IMG/VR virus record: IMGVR_UViG_3300042560_000801
Location: 1-42,847 of that record
Strand: one strand, 5' to 3'
From: a virus
Length of the DNA: 42,847 bases
Shown: positions 1-9,472 of the stretch, piece by piece
Layout: each line of letters opens with the position of its first letter
How positions within the stretch are numbered: position 1 is the first letter of the stretch
Program-made: the position numbers and the translations under genes
Notes under the pieces: model-generated
Told to the model about the DNA's origin: nothing
Database searches by the model: none
Seen by the model: only the letters and a program-made list of their open reading frames with translations

Positions 1-39
1 GCCACGGCTAACGCGCCTGGCGCAAGCATCAATCTCTAA
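1..39 (+). CDS. Partial CDS: C-terminal end of capsid cement protein
   Basis: These 39 bases encode the last twelve residues (ATANAPGASINL) and stop of the protein whose full copy lies at 42271-42759. It is the same gene cut by the linear representation of a circular genome, not a second gene. Confidence 0.9.
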   Translation, partial: ATANAPGASINL

Positions 40-127
40 CTGACGGAGGGTACAGATGAAGATCGTGAAGGCGACAGCTTTAGGCTTTTACAAAGGGTCA
101 AGGGTGCGTCCCGGCACGGTCTTCTCT
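1..127. repeat. Terminal overlap, left copy (circular closure)
   Basis: The first 127 bases are identical to the last 127 (42721-42847). The repeat starts inside the end of the cement-protein gene and ends inside the next small gene, so both genes read continuously through the joint. A perfect overlap of 127 bases equals a common assembler k-mer size, so circular closure is the simplest reading. A real direct terminal repeat is possible but less likely. Confidence 0.95.
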
Positions 128-256
128 GTGCCTGACAGCATGGCCGGCAGCTGGTTCGAGCTTGTGGAACGGAGAGGGCCTGAGCCCGAACCGGAGCCCG
201 CAGCCGAACCAGCAGTCGAACCAGCCCCCCGCCGCATCAAGCGTTTAGACTTGTGA
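56..256 (+). CDS. Small protein downstream of capsid genes, acidic EP-repeat tail
   Basis: A 66-residue protein with a strong GGAGGG ribosome site just upstream of its ATG. Residues 1-40 form a compact basic and hydrophobic domain (KIVKATALGFYKGSRVRPG). The C-terminal part is a run of Glu-Pro and Ala-Glu-Pro units followed by a basic tail (RRIKRLDL). It follows the cement protein and precedes the tail adaptor, a position where related phages encode small virion-associated proteins. No enzymatic motif is visible and I do not recognise the family. Similar Pro-Glu stretches occur in the products of 15733-16368 and 17911-19329. The gene continues across the circular joint, with a truncated copy at 42776. 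Confidence 0.8.
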   Translation: MKIVKATALGFYKGSRVRPGTVFSVPDSMAGSWFELVERRGPEPEPEPAAEPAVEPAPRRIKRLDL

Positions 257-268
257 TAGGACGCCGCC

Positions 269-943
269 ATGGCCAGCGTGATTGATATCTGCAACCTCGC
301 TCTGAGCCATATTGGCGACCGAGCCAACATCAACAGCATCAGCCCGCCTGAGGGATCGATCCAAGCCGAGCATTGCGCGCGGTTTTACCCTTTGGCTTTG
401 GATACGCTGTTGCGTATGCACCCGTGGACCTTCGCCACGCGGCGCTTGCTTCTGGCTGATGCGTCGCTAGTCGTCCCGCCGGCGCATCCATGGCAGTATA
501 GCTACGCCATTCCGTCTGATCTCGTAACGGTCATCGGCATCTACTCTGGCGCGCGGCAGTTCGACGAAGACGCGCATGAGTATGAGTTCGAGATCGGTAA
601 CGACATCAACCGTACGCGCGTGATCTTCACGAACTGCGATGAAGCCACCATGCGCTACGTCTCCGACGTGACCGACAGCGCGCGCTTTCCCGCCTGGTTC
701 GTGCAGGCTCTGAGCTGGATCTTGGCCAGCCACCTTGCAGGGCCCATCATCAAAGGCGAGCAGGGCGTCCGCACGGCTCAAGCCGCCTTGCAAACCGGCT
801 TATCCTACGCGGCCAAAGCGGCAGCCAATGACGCCAACGAACGCCGCCGCAGTCCTGTGCGCAACGACACCCGCCACACTGCCCCATGGCTGGCCAACCG
901 CGCGCTTATCTGGCCCTACAACGATGAGCCTTACAGCCCATGA
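269..943 (+). CDS. Head-tail adaptor (T7 gp11 / tail tubular protein A-like)
   Basis: A 224-residue protein beginning MASVIDICNLALSHIG, the characteristic start of podovirus gp11-type adaptors, followed by a long helical N-terminal half with HPWTFATRR, also typical of that family. By family knowledge it forms a ring below the portal and links it to the tail nozzle. It overlaps the nozzle gene by an ATGA junction at 940-943, matching the usual gp11-gp12 order. Length is close to the family norm (about 200 residues). Confidence 0.87.
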   Translation: MASVIDICNLALSHIGDRANINSISPPEGSIQAEHCARFYPLALDTLLRMHPWTFATRRLLLADASLVVPPAHPWQYSYAIPSDLVTVIGIYSGARQFDEDAHEYEFEIGNDINRTRVIFTNCDEATMRYVSDVTDSARFPAWFVQALSWILASHLAGPIIKGEQGVRTAQAALQTGLSYAAKAAANDANERRRSPVRNDTRHTAPWLANRALIWPYNDEPYSP

Positions 944-3375
944 GCAATAAGACCTACACACGGTCCTTTAACGGCGGCATCGTCAGTCCAGAGATGTACG
1001 GGCGGCTGGATGACGTTAAGAACAACACCGGCCTTGCCGTGTGTCGGAACTTTGTCGTGACCCCGCAAGGGCCAGTGGTCAATCGCCCTGGCACGCAGTT
1101 TGTTCGCGAGGTCAAGACCAGCGCCAAGGCAACCCGCCTGATTCCGTTTCGTTACAGCGCGACCCAAACTGTCGTCATCGAAGCGGGAAACGCCTATTTC
1201 CGTTTTCACAGCTTTGGCGCAACGCTGCTTACCCCGACCACTGGCGTCAGTGCGTGGGATGTGGCAACGGCCTATGTCGCCGGCGATCTTGTCACCCGCA
1301 GCGGCTCGACGTGGTACGCTGTCGCCGCTTCCACAGGTTCTGATCCCGCGACCCCTGCAAACCAATATGGCGCAACGCCCGTCATCACAGCCACATGGGT
1401 GCAAGACGTGGGGCCAGTCTCAACCCCGCCAGCAGGCTACACTAACAGCGGCTCGACCCTGCCAACACAGGTTGTGATTGGCCAGAAGCTTTACATCAGC
1501 GAGATCACCTACACTTATCAGCCGCCCCCATTTTATAACGAGTGGCTTTACATCGATCTTGAGCCTATCGAGACGGTTGTTTACTACGGCTACACCGGCA
1601 CGGCAAACACCAGCCCCACGGGGCAATGGTACCAAATGCCGACGGTTTATGAGATTCCGTCGCCCTACGCCGAGCAGGATCTTTTTGACCTGCACTACAT
1701 CCAAAGCGGCGACATCATTACAATCGTGCATCCCAACTATGCCCCGCGCGAGCTGAAGCGATTGGGCGCGACAAAGTATGTTCTGAGCACGGTCACCTTC
1801 GGCTCAACCCTGGCCGCGCCAACGATCTCCAGCGTGACGCCGACCTTAGGAACGTCGCCGTCTCTTGCCCAGACCTACAGCTATGTGGCCACGCGGGTGG
1901 CGGACAATCAGCTTGATGAAAGCGTGGCTAGCGCGGCTGTGACAGCCAGCAACCAGTTGTTTGACACAGGCGCAGTCAACACGATTAACTTTGCCACCAG
2001 CGCACGGCGCAATGTGTATCGCGAGAGCGGCGGACTCTACGGCTTTATCGGTCAATCCACCGGCACAAGCCTAGTAGACGACAACATTGCGCCAGACACA
2101 AGCCGCACGCCGCCGCTCAACCAGAACCCGTTCGCGTCCGACTTCCCCGGCGCGGTCTGTTATTATGAGCAACGCCGCGTCTTTGCCGGCACGCCGCTCT
2201 TCCCGCAAACCTTCTGGATGACCAAAGCCGGGACCGAAAGCAACCTGGACTATTCGATCCCGGTCAAGGACGATGACGCCATCAGCGTCAAGATCGCTGC
2301 GCGCGAGGCCAACACGATCCAGCATGCGGTTGTGATCGGCGATCTTCTGTTGCTCACCGAAAGCGCGGAATGGCGCGTTGCCAGCGTTGGCGATCTTCTG
2401 ACCCCAAGCACGATCACGATCCGCCCGCAGAGCTATATCGGCGCAAGCAATGTGCAGCCTGTCACGGCCAACACTGTGGCCATCTACGCCGCCGCGCGAG
2501 GCGGGCACATGCGCGCGATCGGTTTTGACAACGACATTCAAAGCTACATCTCAGTCGACCTGTCCCTGCGTGCGGCGCACCTGTTTGACTACAAGACAAT
2601 CAAGGACATGGCTTACGCCAAAGGACCGACGCCGATCGTCTGGGCCGTCTCAAGCGACGGGCGCTTGCTGGGCATGACCTATGTTCCCGAGCAACAGGTT
2701 TACGCCTGGCACTATCACGACACACAGGATGGCGTGTTTGAAAGCGTGGCTGTCGTCAGCGAGGGCAACGACGACATTCTTTATGCTGTCGTAAGACGCA
2801 CGATCGGCACAAGCACCAAGCGCTACGTCGAACGCCTTGCCAGCCGCTACTTCCCTGACCTGAAGGACTTCATTGGGTCTGATTGCAGCTTGACCTACTC
2901 AGGCTCGCCGGCAACCACGATCAGCGGCCTTGGCCACCTTGAAGGCAAGACCGTCACCGTGCTTGCCGATGGCGCAGTCTTGACTTCCCGCGTGGTCACA
3001 AGCGGGCAGATCACCCTCGACAAAGCCGCCAGCCTTGTGCATGTGGGCTTGCCTGTTATCTGTGATCTTCAGACCTTGCCGCTGGCAATCGAAGCTGAAG
3101 CTCTGGCTCAAGGCACAAAGAAAAACATCAGCCGGGTCATGCTGCGGGTCTACAAAAGCAGCGGCATCTTTATTGGTCCGACAACGGACGAACTGAAGGA
3201 AGCCAAGATCCGCACCAGCGAGCCCTACGGTTCGCCGCCGAACCTTTTCACCGGCGAAATTGAGGTTGAGATCCCGCCCGCTTGGACCGATGACGGGCAG
3301 ATCATTGTGCGCCAAGCCGCGCCTGTGCCATTGACGATTGTGTCAATGACGACCACCCTGCAATTCGGAGGCTGA
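940..3375 (+). CDS. Tail nozzle (T7 gp12 / tail tubular protein B-like)
   Basis: An 811-residue protein rich in beta structure that opens with TRSFNGGIVSPEMYGRLD and RNFVVTPQGPVVNRPGT, the signature of podovirus nozzle proteins. Known family members assemble under the adaptor and carry the fibres. Further typical motifs are EQRRVFAGTP near residue 410 and the central beta-propeller-like region. The gene starts inside the stop of the adaptor gene and is followed after one base by the GTG start of an internal virion protein. No frameshift or truncation is seen. Confidence 0.88.
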   Translation: MSNKTYTRSFNGGIVSPEMYGRLDDVKNNTGLAVCRNFVVTPQGPVVNRPGTQFVREVKTSAKATRLIPFRYSATQTVVIEAGNAYFRFHSFGATLLTPTTGVSAWDVATAYVAGDLVTRSGSTWYAVAASTGSDPATPANQYGATPVITATWVQDVGPVSTPPAGYTNSGSTLPTQVVIGQKLYISEITYTYQPPPFYNEWLYIDLEPIETVVYYGYTGTANTSPTGQWYQMPTVYEIPSPYAEQDLFDLHYIQSGDIITIVHPNYAPRELKRLGATKYVLSTVTFGSTLAAPTISSVTPTLGTSPSLAQTYSYVATRVADNQLDESVASAAVTASNQLFDTGAVNTINFATSARRNVYRESGGLYGFIGQSTGTSLVDDNIAPDTSRTPPLNQNPFASDFPGAVCYYEQRRVFAGTPLFPQTFWMTKAGTESNLDYSIPVKDDDAISVKIAAREANTIQHAVVIGDLLLLTESAEWRVASVGDLLTPSTITIRPQSYIGASNVQPVTANTVAIYAAARGGHMRAIGFDNDIQSYISVDLSLRAAHLFDYKTIKDMAYAKGPTPIVWAVSSDGRLLGMTYVPEQQVYAWHYHDTQDGVFESVAVVSEGNDDILYAVVRRTIGTSTKRYVERLASRYFPDLKDFIGSDCSLTYSGSPATTISGLGHLEGKTVTVLADGAVLTSRVVTSGQITLDKAASLVHVGLPVICDLQTLPLAIEAEALAQGTKKNISRVMLRVYKSSGIFIGPTTDELKEAKIRTSEPYGSPPNLFTGEIEVEIPPAWTDDGQIIVRQAAPVPLTIVSMTTTLQFGG

Positions 3376-3376
3376 C

Positions 3377-3922
3377 GTGGGAACCGCTGCTCTAGCATTG
3401 CAGGCCGGGTCAGCCGTCACAGCCGGCATTGGCTCTTACTACGCCGCCCAAGGCCAGCGCACGGCGCTTAGAAGCCAAGCGCGCATTGCAGAGATCAACG
3501 CGCGCATCAGCGAAGGCCAAGCCCGTGACGCCATGCTACAGGGCCAGATGCAGCAACAGGCCATTCGCGAGCGCGCGGGGCAGATCAGAGGCCAGCAGCG
3601 TGTAGCCCTCGGCGCGAACATGATCGACCCAACGTCAGAGACGGCGATCGCCCTGCAAACCTCAAGCGACTATCTCGCCGAGCGCGATGTCAACATGGCT
3701 GAAGCCAATGCCTTGCGCCAAGCGTGGGGGTATCGCATGGAGGCCACCGGCCAGCGCAACCAAGCCATGATGGCGCGAGCGACAGCCAAAGGTATCAGCC
3801 CATTGCTAGCTGGCGCAACGTCGCTTTTGACAGGCGCTGCGCAAACGGGGATGACCTACACCAGCCTGAAGCAAGCGGGCTATGAATTTCCTGACTGGAT
3901 GCGAAGAGGGCCACGAGACTAA
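3377..3922 (+). CDS. Internal virion protein, T7 gp14-like
   Basis: A 181-residue, strongly helical Ala/Gln-rich protein starting at GTG with CGGAG about five bases upstream. The N-terminal hydrophobic Gly/Ala stretch (ALQAGSAVTAGIGSYYAAQGQ) followed by long helices with GQQRVALGANMIDPTSETA is typical of gp14-type core proteins ejected into the host envelope at infection. It lies between nozzle and larger core proteins, the standard order. Its TAA stop overlaps the next ATG. Confidence 0.8.
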   Translation: MGTAALALQAGSAVTAGIGSYYAAQGQRTALRSQARIAEINARISEGQARDAMLQGQMQQQAIRERAGQIRGQQRVALGANMIDPTSETAIALQTSSDYLAERDVNMAEANALRQAWGYRMEATGQRNQAMMARATAKGISPLLAGATSLLTGAAQTGMTYTSLKQAGYEFPDWMRRGPRD

Positions 3923-5646
3923 TGCCGCGCGTCCCAACATACGAGAGCCAGATCCTGCAACCGACGATCCGCCAGGGCGAGGCCCGGCAGGTCATCACGT
4001 CGGAACAAGCCACCCTGCCTGGCCGCCAAATGCAAGAGGTGGGCGAGGCCATGGGGCGCGTTGGGAGCGCGCTGGGTCAGTATGTGTTGCAGCGGCAGAA
4101 TGACCTTAACGAGGCTCAAGCCCTTGACGCCTTCAATCAAGCCGAGCGCATCACGCAAGAGCGCCTTAACGAATATACAGCCCTGTCTGGCTTAAACGCC
4201 ATACGTGACTCACGCTTTGGCGAGGAAGGGCCAATCTCTTATTACACAAGCGAACTGTCTCGCGCTTACAGCGACATCACCGGCGGCCTTAACGCCAACG
4301 CCCAAGAACGCCTTCGCCCAAGGCTTTTTGCCCTGCAAACGCGAGCAAGCGATCAGCTTAACAGGCACTTTAACGCTCAAAGCACAGCGTTTGAAACAGA
4401 GACCTATGAGACATCTAGGGCGCAAGCGCAACAAGCTATGATTGCCAGCCCGGACAATCCAGAGGTTGTTTCTGAAAGCATAGCGCGCATTGTCACAGCG
4501 ACAAACCGTCTTGGCGCAATGCAAGGCCAAGACCCAGAAACAATTAGCCTAAACACGCGCAACGCTATCAGCGAAGCTATTGCCACCACGCACGCTGGCC
4601 TTTTGGATAGCAACAACATCCCCGCTGCAGAGCGGTTCTTAGAGCAGTATCAGAGTCAGTTTCAGCCCGATGCTTTGGTGGAGGCGCGCAACAATCAGCA
4701 AAGGGCTGGAGCTGAATTTTACGGCAACAGAGACGCTGAAACAGCTGCAACCCGCTTTCCTTGGCAAGAAAACTTCAATCAGCAATCAGAAGTTGACGCC
4801 TTTTTGCGCGAGCAAGCCACGGTCGATGGCGTTCTCGATCGCAACAGGTACAACGTCGCAAGGATTGAGTTTGATCGCTATCTGGGCAGATCGCAAGATG
4901 ACTTTTCTGCCACAAGAAACACCGCACTGCAAAACACTTACAGGAGAATGCAAACTAACGTGTCCGCGGCAATCGCGCATTCTGATTTCAATCTCTTGTC
5001 CCCAACGCAGCAAGCCGCAATTCGCAACATGCGCGGCTATGCGTCGCCTGAGCAAAGGCAGGAAAACTCTACTGCTTTGCTTTCTAGCGACAATTATGAA
5101 GACCGCTTGTCAGACATGACAAGAGACGAAGTTGCAGCGCTGCAAGATCAACTTCCTGCGGTAGAATACAGCCAAATTGTAAACGACTGGAACGCCGTTC
5201 AGCAAACTCAACTTCGTTCCGTTTCTTTAACTGGAGCGCCTCGCACCGCGCTTCGCGAGGCGTTGACAATGCTTGGATTGCCAACAAGCGGCGATGAGTA
5301 CACAACTATACAGTCTCGCATGAGATATTTGCTTGGCGAAGAACAAATAAGACGCGGCGGCGAAATACCACAATCAGAGCTGCAAGGCTTTTTTATTAGA
5401 ATGCTTGGCCTAGACATTGTTGCAAGAAGCGGTCGAGACAGAAATGTTGGAGAGTTCAGATACAGAGACATTCCAACATCTGACGCTCGCCGCATTGAAG
5501 CGGCTTTGGAGCGAGCGTATCAAGATGCTTCTGAAGCAGGCGATCCGAATGCTGAGCTTTACAATCCAGAGCTAGAGGAAAACGTATTGCGTCGGTACCT
5601 TGGCGAACAAACTGGTGTATTGCCTAGAGCTAGGGTTCCAGAATGA
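3922..5646 (+). CDS. Internal virion protein, gp15-like
   Basis: A 574-residue helical protein rich in Gln, Ala, Arg and Asn. Residues 1-60 contain an ordered start (MPRVPTYESQILQPTIRQGE) seen in podovirus ejection proteins; the rest is long helices without membrane segments or catalytic motifs. It lies between the gp14-like and transglycosylase-bearing proteins and is joined to the latter by an ATGA overlap. By position and composition it is the middle ejected core protein. The 3' half appears more AT-rich than the flanking tail genes. The exact family is inferred from synteny. Confidence 0.72.
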   Translation: MPRVPTYESQILQPTIRQGEARQVITSEQATLPGRQMQEVGEAMGRVGSALGQYVLQRQNDLNEAQALDAFNQAERITQERLNEYTALSGLNAIRDSRFGEEGPISYYTSELSRAYSDITGGLNANAQERLRPRLFALQTRASDQLNRHFNAQSTAFETETYETSRAQAQQAMIASPDNPEVVSESIARIVTATNRLGAMQGQDPETISLNTRNAISEAIATTHAGLLDSNNIPAAERFLEQYQSQFQPDALVEARNNQQRAGAEFYGNRDAETAATRFPWQENFNQQSEVDAFLREQATVDGVLDRNRYNVARIEFDRYLGRSQDDFSATRNTALQNTYRRMQTNVSAAIAHSDFNLLSPTQQAAIRNMRGYASPEQRQENSTALLSSDNYEDRLSDMTRDEVAALQDQLPAVEYSQIVNDWNAVQQTQLRSVSLTGAPRTALREALTMLGLPTSGDEYTTIQSRMRYLLGEEQIRRGGEIPQSELQGFFIRMLGLDIVARSGRDRNVGEFRYRDIPTSDARRIEAALERAYQDASEAGDPNAELYNPELEENVLRRYLGEQTGVLPRARVPE

Positions 5647-8600
5647 CGGACATTTTTGAAACCGACGACGAAGAAGAAGACGAACTTATTCAGCCGCGCA
5701 GACCGCCTATTATTAGCCGGGACTACATGGCTCCATATCAAGAGCAGCCACCAGAACAAAGGCAACCATCAGGCGCGCCAAGACTTTTCGGAACCCCGCA
5801 ATCCAGCTTTGACGAGGAACAACTAGCCTACCTAAGAGGCGAGCGTCCATCCGTTAGCATGTCTCGTATCAGGGCGCGGACCAACGCGGCACGTTTTGCC
5901 ATTGGCGATTTTCGGCCAGATGAAGAAGCAGAAGTGCGGCAATGGGCCGATCGAGAGGGGGTCGCCCGCGAGGTTGCTCGCTCTTTGCCGCGTGAGGAAC
6001 GGCAGACGCAAGCGGCTATTAGCGCGCTAAACCGATCTCCAGTCCTAACCCGTTATTTGGCAAATGAGCCAAACGCGCGCCTTTCCGGCGATGACATTGA
6101 CCGTCTTGAAAGGGTGGATCAGGCTTTTGATGATGCACGCGCCACGCCGCCCATGTTTGGCGGGCTTGCTCCTGAGGCGCAAGCTTTTGAATGGCTTGCA
6201 ATGCAAATTGGTGCCGGCTCTAGAAGAGGCTGGCGACGCCAAGAAATTCTTAACAGATCGGCCCAGGTTGTTAACAATTCTCTCTTAAGCCCAGAAGGAA
6301 GCCGCCCTCCAACCACAGAAGAACGCAACGCTTATTTGCGCGGGCAAGAAGAAATCGAGCGGTTGGGCATGAGCTTTGATCGCCCAATTGAATGGGCGTC
6401 TGGCGCAGTCGCAGAATCCGCCGCTTCAGTTTACTTTTCGCTTGAGCAAGCGCCGTTTTTTACGGCTGCAGGAGCTTTATTAGGCGGTGCTGTTGGCGGA
6501 TTAACAACCCGCACTGGAGCAGGTGCAGCTGCAGGCGCTCGCACTGCTGGCGGCATTGGTTACACCGGCAGCATATACTCAACCAATTTTGGCACTCAGT
6601 TTGCCAGCGCCTACATGACTTATTCCGAAACTCGCCTCAACACAGGCGAGAGGATGGACCACGATACAGCCTTAGGTGCGGCGACATTAACCGGGGTTGT
6701 CAATGGCGCTCTGGATGCAGCGGTTGATAAGCTTCTTGTCGACAGGATAGCGGGCGTTGATCGTTTGTTTTCTCGCCGCGCTGAAGACACGGTCAATGAG
6801 CTTTTGCAAACCCCGCAAGGCCAAAACATTCTGCGCAGAATCGGGGCAAACGCTGCGGCAGCCGGGACAATCGAAGGCGCGACAGAGTTCCTTCAAACTT
6901 TAGTTGAGCTTGGCGTTGGTCAAGGCGCTGTCGCCACTGCCGAAGGCGCACCGCTGATTGAAGCGATCCCTGAAGGCATTGGCGAGGCTTTTTCGCCTGA
7001 AAGTTTAGCCGCTGCAAGCGCGGCAGGCTTGCAAGGCGCAGTCGGCGGTGCCGGCTTGGTGGTGGTCACATCGCCTGCAACCGCCTCTTTGGAGGCTTAT
7101 TTCCAACGCCGCGAACAGCGCTCGCAGGAACAACGCGCCGCGACCGCAGAAGGCAGAATTGAGATTGTCGAAAACGCCATCGCAGCGGCCAGCGAAACCC
7201 GGCTGGTTGATCGCGATCGGGGCGAGCTGGCGCAGTTTATCAATGAGGCCACAGCCGAAAGCTTGGTTTCGACAATCTATGTCGCGCCTGCGGATCTTCA
7301 GTCTTTGGCGCAAGAGCGCGGCGTTACTTATGAGGCTTTGGCCCAGTCCATAGGCGCAAGCGCAGAACAGATTGCTCAAGTTGACGCGACGCCTGGCACG
7401 CTGATCGAAATTCCGATTGGCGACTTCATTGCAGCGGTGGCCAAGACTGACCTGCAACAAGCGGCGGTGGAGATCATTAAGACCGATCCCATGCTTTTCA
7501 CCCGGCGCGAGATCGGCGCTTTGCGTGAGGCAGGGCAAGAAGAGGCTATCACTGTCGCCGAGCGGCTGGCGCAAGACATGGCCGCAGACATCGAAGGCCG
7601 GACTGAGGTAGCGGCGCTAGAGCGGGACTTGGAAGCAGAACTTGCGCCCGTGCAACAGGCGATCGAAGAAGGCCTTGCGCCGCTCATCACAGACGGCGCG
7701 GCGAGGCAGATCGGCGACAAAGGCGTCATCCCTTATGCTCGCATCACTGCGCAATCTTATGCCGTGATCGGACAAATCGAAGGCATTACCGCCAGCCAGG
7801 CGCGGCAGCTTTATCCTTTGCGGTTTGCTGCTATGGAACGCGGCGGCCAAGGTCTTGGCCAACCAATCGAAGAAGGCGCCCCTGTCGAAGGCGGCCCCGC
7901 TGTGCGTGCTGGCAGGCGCGAAATCCCTGTTCTGCCTGAGCCTAACACCCCAGAGTGGAACGCCTTGCTGCAAGCTGTTGCGGACAAGCAAGCTCGCGGC
8001 GAGCGCCTTACCGCCAATGAACGCGCGATCGCCAACCTCAACCGCGAAGATGCAGCCGAGCTGTCCCGCATCTTGCAACGCATTCGCGACGGCAAAGAGC
8101 TTACCCCTGCCAGCCAGCGCTTCCTGCGTGAGCGCGGCTATGATCCGGTGACGGGGCAGCCGGTGGAAGAAGGGTTTGGCCAGTCGCAAAAGCGTTCGCG
8201 TCTTACGCCTGATGAGGCGCGATTGGTGCAAGAGCGAGCCGATGAGCTTGCCAATGCAGCCATTGCTGCGTCGAAATGTAGCGCCAAAACTGCACACATA
8301 ACAGGAGGCGCTTTGACTGTTATGGCCGTTACTGGCCGATCAGGATCTCCAGCGGCGGCAGGCCTTGGTGAGATGATCGCAGGCAATCTTTTAGGCCTTG
8401 GAATCGGCGGCGCAATTGCCACTGTGCCTCTTGTTATGCGAGCGCAACAAGAAAACCTTAAAAGGATGGCGGAAGAAGCGCGCATTGAAGGCCAAACTGA
8501 AGAAGCCAGACAACGTCAAATGCAGCTTGAACTGCAAGACTTTAGTGCTTTCGTCGACGGAAAAATTACCGAACTGAACCTGCCTTTGTGGCGAGATCAG

Positions 8601-9257
8601 GTTCTTCAGTATGGTTATACCAGCCTTCCAGAAGACGCTGATCTTGGGATGATGGTGCAGCTCTTTGCCGGAATCGAAAGCATTGATCCAGCCTATCTTA
8701 ACTCAATGATTTCAAGAGAAAGCAGAGGCCAGCGGACAGCGGCCAACCCAGAGTCTACAGCTTTGGGCGTGGCTCAGTTCATTGAAGAAACTTGGCAAAA
8801 CGAACTTCGTGTCAACGGGGCGCGCTACGGATTTACGGGCGACCCAAAGACCGATGACGCGTCTTGGTTGCGCACTGATCCGCGGCTAGCTATCGCCATG
8901 GCTGCGACTTTTACACGAGACAACGCCAAGACGTTTCAAGAGCGCACGGGCCGCGAGCCTACACATCGAGACGCTTACGGGGCGCACTTTTTTGGAATTG
9001 ACGCCTATTTGCGAGCGTTGCGTTTGGCGGCAGAAAATTACCCAAATGCGGCAAGGGCGTTTCCAGCCGCGGCAGAAGCTAACGAAACAATTTTCTTTGA
9101 CACGCGGCGCAGCGGATGGCGAATCAACCGGCAAGGGGACCGCGTGCCAAATTACATTCGCCTCCGCAATCGTTCTGTGAGCGAAGTTTTGGCAAACCTT
9201 TATCGGTTCAAGCGCCCTGTTAGCGTGTGGGCGCAAACGGAGCCCGCCAATGACTAA
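5643..9257 (+). CDS. Internal virion protein, gp16-like, with lytic transglycosylase domain
   Basis: A 1204-residue protein. Residues 1010-1150 carry an SLT/lysozyme-like transglycosylase signature: the presumed catalytic Glu1026 lies in SMISRESRG and is followed by TALGVAQFIEETW and a later Ala/Tyr-rich helix. By family knowledge this domain cuts peptidoglycan during DNA ejection. Glycine-rich hydrophobic segments near residues 275-320 and 880-935 could enter the inner membrane. In T7 the transglycosylase is at the N-terminus of gp16; here it is near the C-terminus, as in many other podoviruses. Acidic residues crowd the first 20 positions. The stop codon overlaps the stop of the antisense gene at 9254. 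Confidence 0.85.
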   Translation: MTDIFETDDEEEDELIQPRRPPIISRDYMAPYQEQPPEQRQPSGAPRLFGTPQSSFDEEQLAYLRGERPSVSMSRIRARTNAARFAIGDFRPDEEAEVRQWADREGVAREVARSLPREERQTQAAISALNRSPVLTRYLANEPNARLSGDDIDRLERVDQAFDDARATPPMFGGLAPEAQAFEWLAMQIGAGSRRGWRRQEILNRSAQVVNNSLLSPEGSRPPTTEERNAYLRGQEEIERLGMSFDRPIEWASGAVAESAASVYFSLEQAPFFTAAGALLGGAVGGLTTRTGAGAAAGARTAGGIGYTGSIYSTNFGTQFASAYMTYSETRLNTGERMDHDTALGAATLTGVVNGALDAAVDKLLVDRIAGVDRLFSRRAEDTVNELLQTPQGQNILRRIGANAAAAGTIEGATEFLQTLVELGVGQGAVATAEGAPLIEAIPEGIGEAFSPESLAAASAAGLQGAVGGAGLVVVTSPATASLEAYFQRREQRSQEQRAATAEGRIEIVENAIAAASETRLVDRDRGELAQFINEATAESLVSTIYVAPADLQSLAQERGVTYEALAQSIGASAEQIAQVDATPGTLIEIPIGDFIAAVAKTDLQQAAVEIIKTDPMLFTRREIGALREAGQEEAITVAERLAQDMAADIEGRTEVAALERDLEAELAPVQQAIEEGLAPLITDGAARQIGDKGVIPYARITAQSYAVIGQIEGITASQARQLYPLRFAAMERGGQGLGQPIEEGAPVEGGPAVRAGRREIPVLPEPNTPEWNALLQAVADKQARGERLTANERAIANLNREDAAELSRILQRIRDGKELTPASQRFLRERGYDPVTGQPVEEGFGQSQKRSRLTPDEARLVQERADELANAAIAASKCSAKTAHITGGALTVMAVTGRSGSPAAAGLGEMIAGNLLGLGIGGAIATVPLVMRAQQENLKRMAEEARIEGQTEEARQRQMQLELQDFSAFVDGKITELNLPLWRDQVLQYGYTSLPEDADLGMMVQLFAGIESIDPAYLNSMISRESRGQRTAANPESTALGVAQFIEETWQNELRVNGARYGFTGDPKTDDASWLRTDPRLAIAMAATFTRDNAKTFQERTGREPTHRDAYGAHFFGIDAYLRALRLAAENYPNAARAFPAAAEANETIFFDTRRSGWRINRQGDRVPNYIRLRNRSVSEVLANLYRFKRPVSVWAQTEPAND

Positions 9258-9472
9258 GAGGTTGCTTGCATTTCACAGGGGAGAGGCGTGATCAAAATTA
9301 ACCATCCTTCCATGCCTAATTCTTGGGCCATGAGTGCGTCCGCAACGCCATGGCGAGCAGCTTCACATTCGGCTTGAGAGGCAAACGCTCGGCGCTCATG
9401 GCGAAAATGCGGCGTGTCGCCAATCCACAGCACAAAGATCACGGTAAAAACCCACATGCGACAACAGTGCAT
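9254..9472 (-). CDS. Small antisense protein with N-terminal membrane segment
   Basis: A candidate gene of 72 residues (ATG at 9472, CGGAG three bases upstream) or 67 residues (ATG at 9457). The product has a hydrophobic start (MWVFTVIFVLWIG) followed by RRAFASQAECEAARHGV, a pattern of small phage membrane proteins with the F-S-x-x-E-C-E-A-A-R motif. It fills the only sizeable gap between the two largest + strand genes. Its stop overlaps the upstream gene's stop in CTAA, and the ATG at 9457 overlaps the ATG of the downstream gene in CATG. The further upstream extension to 9766 looks like a shadow of the + strand gene. Function unknown. Confidence 0.5.
   Translation of the reverse strand: MHCCRMWVFTVIFVLWIGDTPHFRHERRAFASQAECEAARHGVADALMAQELGMEGWLILITPLPCEMQATS

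Noticed and set aside
7005-8297. Two - strand ORFs of 189 and 226 residues inside the transglycosylase gene
   Set aside because: Both are antisense shadows of a continuous + strand protein and contain no recognisable domain.
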